Below, piece by piece: positions 24,638-32,694 of a DNA stretch of 64,000 nt; within the stretch, counting starts at the first letter, position 1; every line of letters starts with the position of its first letter. Below the pieces are notes generated by a model. That model was given only the letters and a program-made list of their open reading frames with translations, did no database searches and had not been told where the DNA came from. The DNA comes from an uncultured Eubacteriales bacterium (GTDB lineage Bacteria > Bacillota > Clostridia > Oscillospirales > Acutalibacteraceae). The position numbers were made by a program, and so were the translations under genes. The stretch covers positions 162,913 to 226,912 of the forward strand of contig CAKSLH010000004.1 of NCBI GenBank assembly GCA_934466515.1. The letters are read 5' to 3'.

Positions 24638-25651
24638 ATGGCACAGTTTGAAGGTTATGAGAGACGCGAGGCAAAAATCCTCGGAGTTCTTAAAAATTAC
24701 GGTATCTCTTCTATCGACGAATGCAAGGATATCTGCTCTAAATACGGTATAGATCCTTATACCACCGTTCAGGAAACCCAGCCCATCTGCTTTGAAAACG
24801 CAAAATGGGCTTACACCGTAGGCTCTGCAATCGCTTTAAAAGAGGCTGAGCGTACAGGTGATAAAACCGCCGCTACCGCAGCCGCTAATATCGGCGTAGG
24901 CTTGCAGTCATTCTGTATCCCCGGTTCAGTTGCCGAAAACCGCAAGGTTGGTTTAGGCCACGGAAACCTCGGAAAAATGCTCCTTTCGGAAGAAACAGAG
25001 TGCTTCTGCTTCTTAGCGGGACATGAGTCCTTTGCGGCCGCTGAGGGCGCTATCAAAATCGCTCTTAACGCAAACAAGGTAAGAGTTAAGCCCTTAAGAG
25101 TTATTCTTAACGGTCTCGGTAAGGACGCGGCTTACATAATTTCGAGAATCAACGGATTTACCTATGTTGAAACCGAATTCGATCCTTATTCCGAAGAGGT
25201 TAAGGTTGTTTATGAAAAGGCATTCTCTAAGGGAGCAAGAGCGGCTGTTAAGTGCTACGGCGCAGACAATGTTCCCGAGGGTGTAGCTATAATGAAGCTT
25301 GAAAAGGTAGGCGTTTCCATTACCGGAAACTCTACTAACCCGACCCGTTTCCAGCATCCTGTTGCGGGAACATATAAAAAATGGTGCGTTGAAAACGGCG
25401 TAAATTACTTCTCTGTTGCTTCGGGCGGCGGTACAGGCCGTACGCTTCATCCGGACAATATGGCTGCAGGTCCTTCTTCCTACGGAATGACCGATACCAT
25501 GGGCCGTATGCACTCGGACGCTCAGTTTGCAGGCTCTTCTTCCGTTCCGGCCCATGTTGAAATGATGGGTCTTATCGGAGCAGGTAACAACCCGATGGTC
25601 GGTATGACGGTAGCTTGTGCTGTTGCGGTTCAGCAGGCGCTCAATAAATAA
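24638..25651 (+). CDS. GGGtGRT family protein
   Basis: Member of the conserved family named for its GGGTGRT motif, here residues 263-269 in FSVASGGGTGRTLHPDN. No biochemical function is known to me. Other marked segments are LGHGNLGKML and FCFLAGHESFAAAEG in the middle, and a glycine-rich C-terminus (LIGAGNNPMVGMTVACAVAV). Cysteines 51, 93, 122, 124, 206 and 250 could bind metal. There is no signal peptide or membrane helix. It forms a two-gene operon with the NifU-like scaffold, ending in a long terminator, and has a good RBS (AAGGAGG). Confidence 0.88.
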   Translation: MAQFEGYERREAKILGVLKNYGISSIDECKDICSKYGIDPYTTVQETQPICFENAKWAYTVGSAIALKEAERTGDKTAATAAANIGVGLQSFCIPGSVAENRKVGLGHGNLGKMLLSEETECFCFLAGHESFAAAEGAIKIALNANKVRVKPLRVILNGLGKDAAYIISRINGFTYVETEFDPYSEEVKVVYEKAFSKGARAAVKCYGADNVPEGVAIMKLEKVGVSITGNSTNPTRFQHPVAGTYKKWCVENGVNYFSVASGGGTGRTLHPDNMAAGPSSYGMTDTMGRMHSDAQFAGSSSVPAHVEMMGLIGAGNNPMVGMTVACAVAVQQALNK

Positions 25652-25700
25652 TTTATAGGGTTTAAGTTAAATACCCTTGTCTGGTATTTGGAACACCAAC

Positions 25701-25750
25701 GCCCCTCGGTAAAGACAAATGTCTTTGCCGAGGGGCGCATTTATTTTTGT
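25701..25750 (+). terminator. Terminator of the GGGtGRT operon
   Basis: GCCCCTCGGTAAAGAC and GTCTTTGCCGAGGGGC pair (one G-T) around AAAT, followed by a T-rich tail. Confidence 0.9.
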
Positions 25751-25763
25751 TTTAAATTCCGTC

Positions 25764-26342
25764 TTATAAATTATTCTGCTCGTCGAGCGTTAAGGAGTAG
25801 CTTGGGATAAATTCTTTGAGGAAAATATCCGCCGCCTCTAAATTAAGCTCTTTTATTGATTTTTCGGTGGATTTTTTTGCCGATTCAAATTCTTTGTTTC
25901 CCATGCTTAATTCTTCTATGCACTTTATAAGTGCCGAAAGCTTATCCGCCGCTTTCACATAGCTTTCTGTTATAATGTCCGTCTCGTAAACCCTTGAATA
26001 TGAATTTTTTAGATAATCGGGCAAAAGACTTAAAAGCTTGTCCTGTGCGGTTTTTTCGACCTGCTTGTAGGCTTTTTTAATATCGTCGTTATAATATTTG
26101 ACAGGGGTTGGCATATCGCCGGTTAAAATCTCGGTTGTATCATGAAAAAGCGCGCAGACAGCGATTTTATCGGCGTCAAGCTCTGCGCCTAAGCGGTTGT
26201 TGGCGATTTCCGCCAAGGCATGCGCTATAACCGCCGTTTCAAAGCTGTGCTCGCAAAGGTTTTCATTTCTTACATTTCTCATCAGCCCCCAGCGGTTGAT
26301 GTTTTTCATTCGGCTGAGCATTGCAAAAAAATGACTTTTCAA
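25764..26342 (-). CDS. yfbR: HD-domain 5'-deoxynucleotidase YfbR
   Basis: Hydrolyses deoxynucleoside monophosphates. The 192-residue protein follows YfbR through KSHFFAMLSRMKNINRWGLM, RNENLCEHSFETAVIAHAL with the first metal His, CALFHDTTEILTGDMPTPVKYY with the HD pair, and the C-terminal helices. I start at TTG, eight bases after AAGGATG, since KSHFFA is the conserved N-terminus; the upstream GTG lies inside the RBS. Confidence 0.93.
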   Translation of the reverse strand: MKSHFFAMLSRMKNINRWGLMRNVRNENLCEHSFETAVIAHALAEIANNRLGAELDADKIAVCALFHDTTEILTGDMPTPVKYYNDDIKKAYKQVEKTAQDKLLSLLPDYLKNSYSRVYETDIITESYVKAADKLSALIKCIEELSMGNKEFESAKKSTEKSIKELNLEAADIFLKEFIPSYSLTLDEQNNL

Positions 26343-26420
26343 AATTATCACATCCTTATTGAATATTATACCATTTTTTGTTATAATATCAAGTAATGAA
26401 ATGTTCCGGAGGAAGTACAG

Positions 26421-29135
26421 ATGACATTTTCCGCAAGAAAAGAATCGACGCTGAGACCCGTCAAAGAAAAAAAACTTTCTGTATTTTTAACCGCGCTTAT
26501 CTGCGCGGCGGCTATCTTTGTGCCCTTTATGATAGAGGGTCACGGGTATTTTACATTTTTCGGCGACTTTAATGTTCAGCAGATACCTTTTTATAAAATG
26601 TGCCATGAGGCGGTAAGGACAGGTAATGTAAAATGGAGCTTTACTACCGATTTAGGCGCCAATTTTATAGGCTCTTACAGCTTTTATCTTCTCGGCAGTC
26701 CCTTTTTCTGGCTTACTATTCCTTTCCCTACGGATTTTGTGCCCTATCTTATGGGCCCCTTGCTTATCTTAAAATTTGCATGCGCGGCTTTTACTTCATA
26801 CCTTTATATCAGAAGATTTACAAAAACCGCCGAGGCGGCTCAGATTGGCGGACTTTTATATGCTTTTTCGGGCTTTTCGGTTTATAATGTTTTCTTTAAT
26901 CATTTTCATGAGCCGTTAATAATGTTCCCCTTGCTTTTGCTTGCAATGGAAATGCTTATAACGGAAAATAAGCGCGGAGTTTTTGCCCTTGCGGTTGCCG
27001 CCTGCGCTGTTGTTAATTACTTTTTCTTCTTCGGAATGGTAGTATTTAGTATTATTTACTTTTTCGTAAGACTGTTTTCCGGCGCATTTAAGCTCAGATT
27101 CGGAAGAGTTGTTACATTAGGCTTCGAGGCGGTTTTGGGACTCGGGCTTTCTGCCGCTTTAATGGTTCCGTCCCTTGCGGCGATACTCTCCAACAGCCGC
27201 GTTTCAAGCTTTCTTACGGGCTGGTCCGCTATAACCTACGGCAAAGAGCAAATTTATCTTAATGTAATTGAATGCTTCTTCTTCCCGCCCGATCTTCCTG
27301 CCCGTCCCGTATTTTTCCCCGGTGCCGATGTTAAGTGGTCGTCACTCGGCGGCTGGCTGCCGGTGTTCGGCATGACAGGGGTTGCAACACTGCTTGTCCA
27401 TAAAAAGAGAAACTGGATGAAGAGACTTATAACAGTCTGCTTTATCTGCGCAATGTTCCCGATTTTAAACAGCATGTTCTATGCTTTTAATACGGCTTAT
27501 TATGCAAGATGGTTTTATATGCCTATTCTTATAATGTGCCTTTGCACCGTAACTTTATTTGAGGATAGGGATATAAGCTTTAAATCGGGATATATTTACA
27601 GCAGTGTTATAACCTTCGCATTTACATTGGTTATCGGATTTTTCCCGACGAAAAACAGCGACGGCACGCTTACCTTCGGACTTTATACTCAGGACGATTC
27701 ATCGGTTTTCAAAACAAGATTTTTTGTCACCTGCGCGATAGCGATAATAAGCCTTATTATGACCTATGCCCTGCTGAAAATCAGGCAAAGCAGTCTTAAA
27801 GCATTCTTCAAATCGGCAACCGCATGCGTGTGCATAGTTTCTGTCCTTTATTCCGTATTCTTTATCTATTGCGGAAGAACCCACTCAAATGAAATCGACA
27901 GCGTTATGATAGACCAGCTGATTGAGGGCAAGGTCACTATTCCCGATGATAAAAACACCTATAGAATAGATGTTTATGACGGCGTCGATAATACGGGAAT
28001 GTATCTCGGCTATCCTTGCATAAACGCTTTCCATTCGGTAGTTCCGGGGTCGATAATGGATTTTTATAAGAGCATAGGTATTGAAAGAAGCGTCGGAAGC
28101 AGACCGAGCACTTCTTATGTAAGCTTAAGGTCGTTTTTGTCGGTAAAGTATCTTTTAAACCGTGTAAACGGCGAAAGCTTTGTCGATGACAGCGGAAACA
28201 CAAGAATGCCTGACTTTAAATATCTCGATACCGACGGCGGCTATAATATTTATGAGAACGAAAACTATATTCCTTACGGATTTTCTTATAAATATTATAT
28301 AACCGAGGATGATTTCTATGCCTTAAAGGAAACCGAGCGAAGCTCCGTTCTTTTAAAGGCAATGGTGTTAACCTCTAAGCAGATAAATGAATACGGCAGA
28401 TTTATGAAAAATTATAAGGACGCGCCGCTTTACGAGGAAGAGGAAACCGTAACCGAGGAAGAAACGCTTGTCGGCGCTCAGCTCGGCTCGGACGGGGGAA
28501 GCACCGTATCAGAAGACCAAAACGCAGTAAAAACAGTTAAATCGGAATTTCTGACCGACCTTGAAAAATCCTGCGCTGCTTTAAAAGAAACCGCAAGTAC
28601 AAGCTTTATGACCGATAATGACGGATTTACCGCCACCGTTTCAAGAGACTCGGATTCCCTCGTATTTTTCTCGGTTCCTTATGACGAAGGGTTTACCGCC
28701 ACCGTAAACGGGAAAAGCGCAAAAATCGAAAAGGTCAATGTCGGATTTATGGCGGTCAAGGTAGGAAAAGGAACAAGCGAGATAAGGTTTGATTATAAAA
28801 CGCCTTATTTAAGCCTCGGAATTAAGATAAGCGCCGCAAGTGCGGTAATATTCCTCGTTTATATCATTCTTGCCGTAATCTATGTTAAGCGCAATCCCGA
28901 TAATAATTTTTATCCCGAGGGCGACGAGCTTATCAAAAAATGGCACAGGGAAGACCTGTTTGAGGCGGCTGTTTCATATAAAAATGAAATCGAAGAAGAA
29001 ACTGCGGAGGATTTCGATTTGCTTGACGATATTCCCGATATCGGAAGCGTTACAGAAAATGAAAAGCATTTTTACAGCGGCGGATTTTCCATTGATACCG
29101 ACGCTTTTAAGGACGATGAGGACGGCAAAAAATAA
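26421..29135 (+). CDS. YfhO-family polytopic membrane protein
   Basis: Large membrane protein of the YfhO family, which has a GT-C glycosyltransferase-like fold; in Bacillus and Listeria relatives it is linked to teichoic or lipoteichoic acid glycosylation. The 904 residues show about twelve hydrophobic helices. The first extracytoplasmic loop has GDFNVQQIPFYKMCHEAVRTG, with the acidic residue expected for catalysis, then KWSFTTDLGANFIGSYSFY. A long soluble domain follows (about 490-790), then one more helix near 800-825 and an acidic cytoplasmic tail. It is monocistronic. The donor and acceptor cannot be read from sequence. Confidence 0.88.
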   Translation: MTFSARKESTLRPVKEKKLSVFLTALICAAAIFVPFMIEGHGYFTFFGDFNVQQIPFYKMCHEAVRTGNVKWSFTTDLGANFIGSYSFYLLGSPFFWLTIPFPTDFVPYLMGPLLILKFACAAFTSYLYIRRFTKTAEAAQIGGLLYAFSGFSVYNVFFNHFHEPLIMFPLLLLAMEMLITENKRGVFALAVAACAVVNYFFFFGMVVFSIIYFFVRLFSGAFKLRFGRVVTLGFEAVLGLGLSAALMVPSLAAILSNSRVSSFLTGWSAITYGKEQIYLNVIECFFFPPDLPARPVFFPGADVKWSSLGGWLPVFGMTGVATLLVHKKRNWMKRLITVCFICAMFPILNSMFYAFNTAYYARWFYMPILIMCLCTVTLFEDRDISFKSGYIYSSVITFAFTLVIGFFPTKNSDGTLTFGLYTQDDSSVFKTRFFVTCAIAIISLIMTYALLKIRQSSLKAFFKSATACVCIVSVLYSVFFIYCGRTHSNEIDSVMIDQLIEGKVTIPDDKNTYRIDVYDGVDNTGMYLGYPCINAFHSVVPGSIMDFYKSIGIERSVGSRPSTSYVSLRSFLSVKYLLNRVNGESFVDDSGNTRMPDFKYLDTDGGYNIYENENYIPYGFSYKYYITEDDFYALKETERSSVLLKAMVLTSKQINEYGRFMKNYKDAPLYEEEETVTEEETLVGAQLGSDGGSTVSEDQNAVKTVKSEFLTDLEKSCAALKETASTSFMTDNDGFTATVSRDSDSLVFFSVPYDEGFTATVNGKSAKIEKVNVGFMAVKVGKGTSEIRFDYKTPYLSLGIKISAASAVIFLVYIILAVIYVKRNPDNNFYPEGDELIKKWHREDLFEAAVSYKNEIEEETAEDFDLLDDIPDIGSVTENEKHFYSGGFSIDTDAFKDDEDGKK

Positions 29136-29162
29136 AATTGCGGCATAATTTTCAAATTTTTG

Positions 29163-29192
29163 TTGACACCGGCTATATTTATGCGGTATAAT
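29163..29192 (+). promoter_or_regulatory. Promoter of rpmH
   Basis: TTGACA (29163-29168) and TATAAT (29187-29192) with 18-base spacing, followed by AAAGGAGG before rpmH. Confidence 0.85.
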
Positions 29193-29230
29193 CATAAACT
29201 GATAGGTTGTCTGTAAAGGAGGTTTATACG

Positions 29231-29365
29231 ATGAAAAGAACATATCAGCCTAAAAAGCTTCACCGTAAAAAAGAACACGGCTTTTTAAAGAGAATGGCAA
29301 CAGCTAACGGACGCAAGGTACTTGCCCGCCGCAGAGCTAAGGGCAGAAAGAAGCTCACATACTAA
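29231..29365 (+). CDS. rpmH: Ribosomal protein L34
   Basis: Large-subunit protein of 44 residues. It starts [20 protein letters not shown] and continues through [20 protein letters not shown] to the stop. It begins the conserved rpmH-rnpA-yidD-yidC-jag order. The spacer to rnpA is unusually long because of an inserted repeat. Confidence 0.98.
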   Translation: MKRTYQPKKLHRKKEHGFLKRMATANGRKVLARRRAKGRKKLTY

Positions 29366-29390
29366 AGCCACATTTGAGCGCGTCATAAAT

Positions 29391-29550
29391 TGACACGCTC
29401 TTGGACGGGAATGCCGCTCGCTCGAAAATCTATGATTTTCGGACTGCGCTCTATCCCCGCCAACACCACCCCAGTGCCCTTGAAAAACCGCTTGTTAAGC
29501 GATTTTTCGCTTACAAGGTGTTTTTTCGCCGCGCATGTCAGCGAAAAAAC
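29391..29550 (+). repeat. Structured dispersed element, copy 2 (between rpmH and rnpA)
   Basis: Shares long blocks with the element at 9036-9191 read on the minus strand. Hairpins are GAAAATC/GATTTTC (29424-29440) and GAAAAACCGCTT/AAGCGATTTTTC (29482-29508); the outer stem is ACAC...CTTG with CAAG-GTGT then T6. Stem sequences differ from copy 1 while pairing is kept. AAGCCACAT occurs on both sides (29365-29373 and 29605-29613), consistent with a nine-base target duplication inside a terminator. Confidence 0.75.
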
Positions 29551-29604
29551 GAATATGCGGCAAAATTGCCGCAAAAATAGGAGTTCTGGTTTATCAACAA
29601 ACTG

Positions 29605-29632
29605 AAGCCACATAAATGTGGCTTTTCCTTTT
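29605..29632 (+). terminator. rpmH terminator or attenuator, displaced by the insert
   Basis: AAGCCACAT and ATGTGGCTT pair around AA, followed by TTCCTTTTATTTT. Its left arm matches the bases just after the rpmH stop, so it probably lay directly after rpmH before the element inserted. Confidence 0.7.
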
Positions 29633-29660
29633 ATTTTAAGAATAAAAGGGGTTTTAAATT

Positions 29661-30005
29661 ATGCAGTATTTCGAAAAGATTAAGGAAAACCGTGATTTCA
29701 GGCGGACCTACGGGAGAGGAAAATCACGGGTCGCTCCCGAATTTGTTGTTTATGCGGCAAAAGGAAGGCCGGGACGGGTAAGGCTCGGAATAACCGTCAC
29801 GAAAAAAATCGGCTGTGCCGTAAAAAGAAACAGAGCAAAAAGAGTTATCACCGCCGCTTTCAGAGAATGCGCGAGAGATTTGAACTCGGTTGATGTCGTG
29901 GTAGTTGCGCGCGGCAGAATTCTTAAATGTAAAAGCACAAAAATTGCAGAAATAATGAAAAAGCAGTTTTGCGAGCTCGGTCTGATTTGCGATGAAAAAA
30001 ATTAA
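29661..30005 (+). CDS. rnpA: Ribonuclease P protein component
   Basis: Binds RNase P RNA for tRNA 5' maturation. The 114-residue basic protein has [40 protein letters not shown] with the RNR signature, and [16 protein letters not shown]. It overlaps yidD by 14 bases. Confidence 0.97.
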   Translation: MQYFEKIKENRDFRRTYGRGKSRVAPEFVVYAAKGRPGRVRLGITVTKKIGCAVKRNRAKRVITAAFRECARDLNSVDVVVVARGRILKCKSTKIAEIMKKQFCELGLICDEKN

Positions 30006-30240
30006 AAACTTTATAAGCAATGCGCTGATTGCACTGATAAATTTTTACAGAAAAAATATTTCTCCGAGAAAAATTCCGTGCTGCAGATTTACACCCTCCT
30101 GTTCGGCTTACGCAATAGAGGCCATCAGGGTGCACGGAAGCTTAAAGGGTTCATGGCTTGCACTTAAAAGAATTTTAAGATGCAATCCTTTTTGTAAGGG
30201 AGGGTACGATCCGGTACCGCCCAAGAAACAAAAGCGATAA
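29992..30240 (+). CDS. yidD: Membrane protein insertion efficiency factor YidD
   Basis: Small membrane-associated helper of the YidC insertase. The 82 residues show [20 protein letters not shown], the conserved [13 protein letters not shown] and [20 protein letters not shown], with the family's cysteines. Some relatives have haemolytic activity when overproduced, but the gene neighbourhood points to membrane protein insertion. Confidence 0.96.
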   Translation: MKKIKNFISNALIALINFYRKNISPRKIPCCRFTPSCSAYAIEAIRVHGSLKGSWLALKRILRCNPFCKGGYDPVPPKKQKR

Positions 30241-30287
30241 ACTTTCGCAGAATTTGCGATTAAATATAACCGGAAGGGCGTTTATAA

Positions 30288-31331
30288 ATGGGATTTATAA
30301 GCAAAATTATCAATACTCCGCTGAGCGCGGTCTTAAGATTTTTTGCCGATATTTTCGGCGGAAGCTTTGCCGCATCGGTTTTTATGTTTACATTGCTTAT
30401 CAATGTTATACTTATTCCGCTTAGCATTAAAAGTCAGAAAGCGTCTGTTCAGCAGCTTCGAATCAAGCCTAAGATGGACGATATAAAAAAGCGTTACGGC
30501 GACGACAGGCAGAAATTCGCCGAGGCTCAGCAGAAGCTTTACAGAGAAGAAAATGTTTCAATGTCGGGCGGCTGTCTGCCGATGATAATCCGTCTTGCTT
30601 TAATGCTTTGCATTTATTATCTTATCATGTCTCCGCTTACCTATCTTGAAAAGGTAGATTCGGCTAAGATTACCAATGTTACAAACGCAATCACTACAGC
30701 TGTTACCGATTTGAGCGAGGATGAGGCGGCTGATCATAAGCAGTTTGTTGAGGCTTGGGGTAAAAAAGGCGGATATAAGGAGCTCCCTCTCGTCCGCGTG
30801 CTTGACGAGCATTATGATGAGATAAAGGAAGTTGTTCCCGAAAAGCAGTATAAAAAAATCAGCTCGGATTTGACTGATATAAAAAAAGCGCATGACAGCT
30901 CGGATATCAGCTATATGCTCTTTAATATCGACCTTACCGAAAAGCCGAACTTTGATATCAATATTTTCGCAAAATATCAGACTATTTGGCTTATCCCGAT
31001 ATTCGCTTTTCTGGCGCAGATGCTGACAAGCGTTATATCAATGATAATAAATAAGAAATCAAATCCGGACGCACCGAATATGGCGGGTATGATGCTTACT
31101 ATGCCTCTTATCTCCCTGTTCCTCGGATTTACATTCCCCGGCGGCGTAGGATTTTATTGGATCTGCTCTTCGCTTATCGGCGGACTTATCCAGTCATTTG
31201 TCCAGATTTATTACGGACCTGCAAAAATGCTCGCTTCGGAGCGCCGCAAGGAATTGAGAGCAAGAGCGGATTTTGAAGAAAAGCAGTTTGAAAAATTGAA
31301 GGAAGCTGAAAAGAATTCAGTTAAGGAATAA
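30288..31331 (+). CDS. yidC: YidC/Oxa1 membrane protein insertase
   Basis: Inserts and folds inner-membrane proteins alone or with Sec. The 347-residue protein has the first helix near residue 25, a cytoplasmic hairpin (SQKASVQQLRIKPKMDDIKK), a helix at MIIRLALMLCIYYLIMSPL, a longer than usual extracytoplasmic loop of about 100 charged residues (125-225), and the C-terminal pair PLISLFLGFTFPGGVGFYWI. The large loop between helices two and three is a variable region of the clostridial forms. The C-terminus is basic-acidic and charged. Confidence 0.95.
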   Translation: MGFISKIINTPLSAVLRFFADIFGGSFAASVFMFTLLINVILIPLSIKSQKASVQQLRIKPKMDDIKKRYGDDRQKFAEAQQKLYREENVSMSGGCLPMIIRLALMLCIYYLIMSPLTYLEKVDSAKITNVTNAITTAVTDLSEDEAADHKQFVEAWGKKGGYKELPLVRVLDEHYDEIKEVVPEKQYKKISSDLTDIKKAHDSSDISYMLFNIDLTEKPNFDINIFAKYQTIWLIPIFAFLAQMLTSVISMIINKKSNPDAPNMAGMMLTMPLISLFLGFTFPGGVGFYWICSSLIGGLIQSFVQIYYGPAKMLASERRKELRARADFEEKQFEKLKEAEKNSVKE

Positions 31332-31346
31332 AAAGGAGGAAGTTTC

Positions 31347-32279
31347 TTGATAAGAGAAGCAAAGGGCTTCGGCGAGGATGTAAACGAAGCGAGAGAAAAC
31401 GCGCTTAAGGAACTCGGCGCCGATTTAGAAGACGATGTACAGTTTGAAATAATTACTACCGCAAAGAAAAAAATTCTCGGTCTTTTCGGAGGCTGTAAGG
31501 CAGAGGTAAGAGCATTTATTGAATTGCCCGATGAAAAGCCTGCTAAAAAAGCTCCGAAAAAACCTGCTAAAAAGGCGGAAAATAAGCCCGTAAAACAGAA
31601 AAAGCAGGAAAATGTTCAAAAAGCTCCCGAAAAGAAAGAAAAGGCAGACAGAGAAGACCCGTTCGAGGGAGCGGTTGACGAGGCACTTATCCCGTCAGAT
31701 TCTCCCGCAGTCGGAGCGATAAGCTACCTTAAAAAGATTCTTTCGGGACTCGGATGCGAGGTTACCTCCGTTAAAGCGGCTTTAAAGGATAACGCGGCTT
31801 TCATAATTGTTGACGGAGAGAATGTCGGCAATGTTATAGGCCGCCGCGGAGAAACGCTTGACGCTATCCAGTACCTTGTAAGCCTTGCCGCTGATAACGG
31901 CGGAAAATATTATAAGGTTTCGATAAATATCGGAGATTACCGCGAAAAGCGGGAGGAAATGCTCACAAGCCTTGCTAACCGTATCGCTTCTCAGGTTCTT
32001 CGCACAGGCAGAAGCAGAAAATTAGAGCCTATGAATCCTTATGAGCGCCGTATTATTCACACAGCCGTTCAGGATATCGAAGGAGTTGTTTCGACCTCTG
32101 TCGGTGAGGGACAGGCCAGAAGAGTAATCATTTATCCTGAAAACGGAGAAATGAAACCCTCTTTTGAGGATCGCGGCAGAAGACCGAGGAGACCGCGTAA
32201 TGATAATACCGTTAAAGCAGACCCCAACCGCGAGCCTAAAAAGGACACCGATGTTCCGCTTTACGGAAAAATAAACTGA
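31347..32279 (+). CDS. jag: Jag/KhpB RNA-binding protein
   Basis: RNA-binding protein often encoded after yidC and linked to cell elongation in Gram-positive bacteria. The 310 residues comprise an N-terminal Jag_N domain (IREAKGFGEDVNEARENALK), a Lys/Ala/Pro-rich linker (about 60-110), a KH domain with GNVIGRRGETLDAIQ (about 160) and an R3H domain with EPMNPYERRIIHTAVQ and GEGQARRVII. It starts with TTG eight bases after AGGAGG. Confidence 0.95.
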   Translation: MIREAKGFGEDVNEARENALKELGADLEDDVQFEIITTAKKKILGLFGGCKAEVRAFIELPDEKPAKKAPKKPAKKAENKPVKQKKQENVQKAPEKKEKADREDPFEGAVDEALIPSDSPAVGAISYLKKILSGLGCEVTSVKAALKDNAAFIIVDGENVGNVIGRRGETLDAIQYLVSLAADNGGKYYKVSINIGDYREKREEMLTSLANRIASQVLRTGRSRKLEPMNPYERRIIHTAVQDIEGVVSTSVGEGQARRVIIYPENGEMKPSFEDRGRRPRRPRNDNTVKADPNREPKKDTDVPLYGKIN

Positions 32280-32291
32280 TTTTTAATTTTT

Positions 32292-32330
32292 AACCGGAAT
32301 TTCTACAGGGAAATTCCGGTTTTATTTTTA
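32292..32330 (+). terminator. Terminator of the rpmH-jag operon
   Basis: AACCGGAATTTC and GAAATTCCGGTT pair around six bases, followed by TTATTTTT. Confidence 0.9.
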
Positions 32331-32335
32331 AAAGT

Positions 32336-32364
32336 TTGACATTCGGGATAAAATATAGTATAAT
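32336..32364 (+). promoter_or_regulatory. Promoter of glmS
   Basis: TTGACA (32336-32341) and TATAAT (32359-32364) with 17-base spacing; transcription should start about 45 bases before the ribozyme cleavage site. Confidence 0.85.
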
Positions 32365-32411
32365 ATTATTGTACAGCTTGCCGATTTCTTTTGCTGTATA
32401 AAAATAAAATT

Positions 32412-32548
32412 TAAAGCGCCGGGACCGTATCGGCATAGCGGTTGACGAGGATGGGGAGCATCGAAATATTCGGCGGATGTCCCACGGCAGGCATGTCGTA
32501 AACAAGCGTTTAAAACCCGAAAGCGATTTCGGAACAGAGGCGCTTTGC
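32412..32548 (+). ncRNA. glmS self-cleaving ribozyme
   Basis: The conserved glmS core is present in order: AAAGCGCC at the cleavage site (expected before G32416), GGACCG, GACGAGGATGGGGA with ATCGAA, ATTCGGCGGATGTCCCACGG, then CATGTCGTAAACAA and a peripheral hairpin domain (CCGAAAGCGATTTCGG). In this class glucosamine-6-phosphate acts as cofactor for cleavage, and the cut mRNA is degraded. The gene it precedes is glmS. Confidence 0.96.
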
Positions 32549-32597
32549 TATGTCAGAATAAAAGCGTATTGTAATGCGCCTTATAAGGTCCCGATAA

Positions 32598-32624
32598 AAC
32601 GGTATTTTATTACCGCTTTTTTTG
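32598..32624 (+). terminator. Weak terminator-like hairpin in the glmS leader
   Basis: CGGTA and TACCG pair around TTTTAT, followed by C and T7. The stem is only five base pairs, so function is uncertain. Confidence 0.35.
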
Positions 32625-32660
32625 TCGTACGCTTTTTGCGCGGCTTTAAAATAATCAAGG

Positions 32661-32694
32661 CACCTTTCGGCGTATTGCGGAAAGGTGTATTTTT
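32661..32694 (+). promoter_or_regulatory. Hairpin sequestering the glmS RBS
   Basis: CACCTTTC (32661-32668) pairs with GAAAGGTG (32680-32687). The 3' arm contains AAGGTG, the only Shine-Dalgarno-like word before the ATG at 32695. The hairpin is followed by TATTTTT. Confidence 0.5.

Noticed and set aside
25094..25555. 153-residue minus-strand ORF
   Set aside because: Antisense to the GGGtGRT gene; it arises from codon bias in that gene.
26342..26351. GTG start for yfbR
   Set aside because: It lies inside the RBS; the TTG three codons later gives the conserved N-terminus and good spacing.
29036..29243. Origin of replication near rpmH
   Set aside because: The rpmH-rnpA-yidC region is often close to oriC and dnaA, but I see no dnaA gene or cluster of DnaA boxes here.
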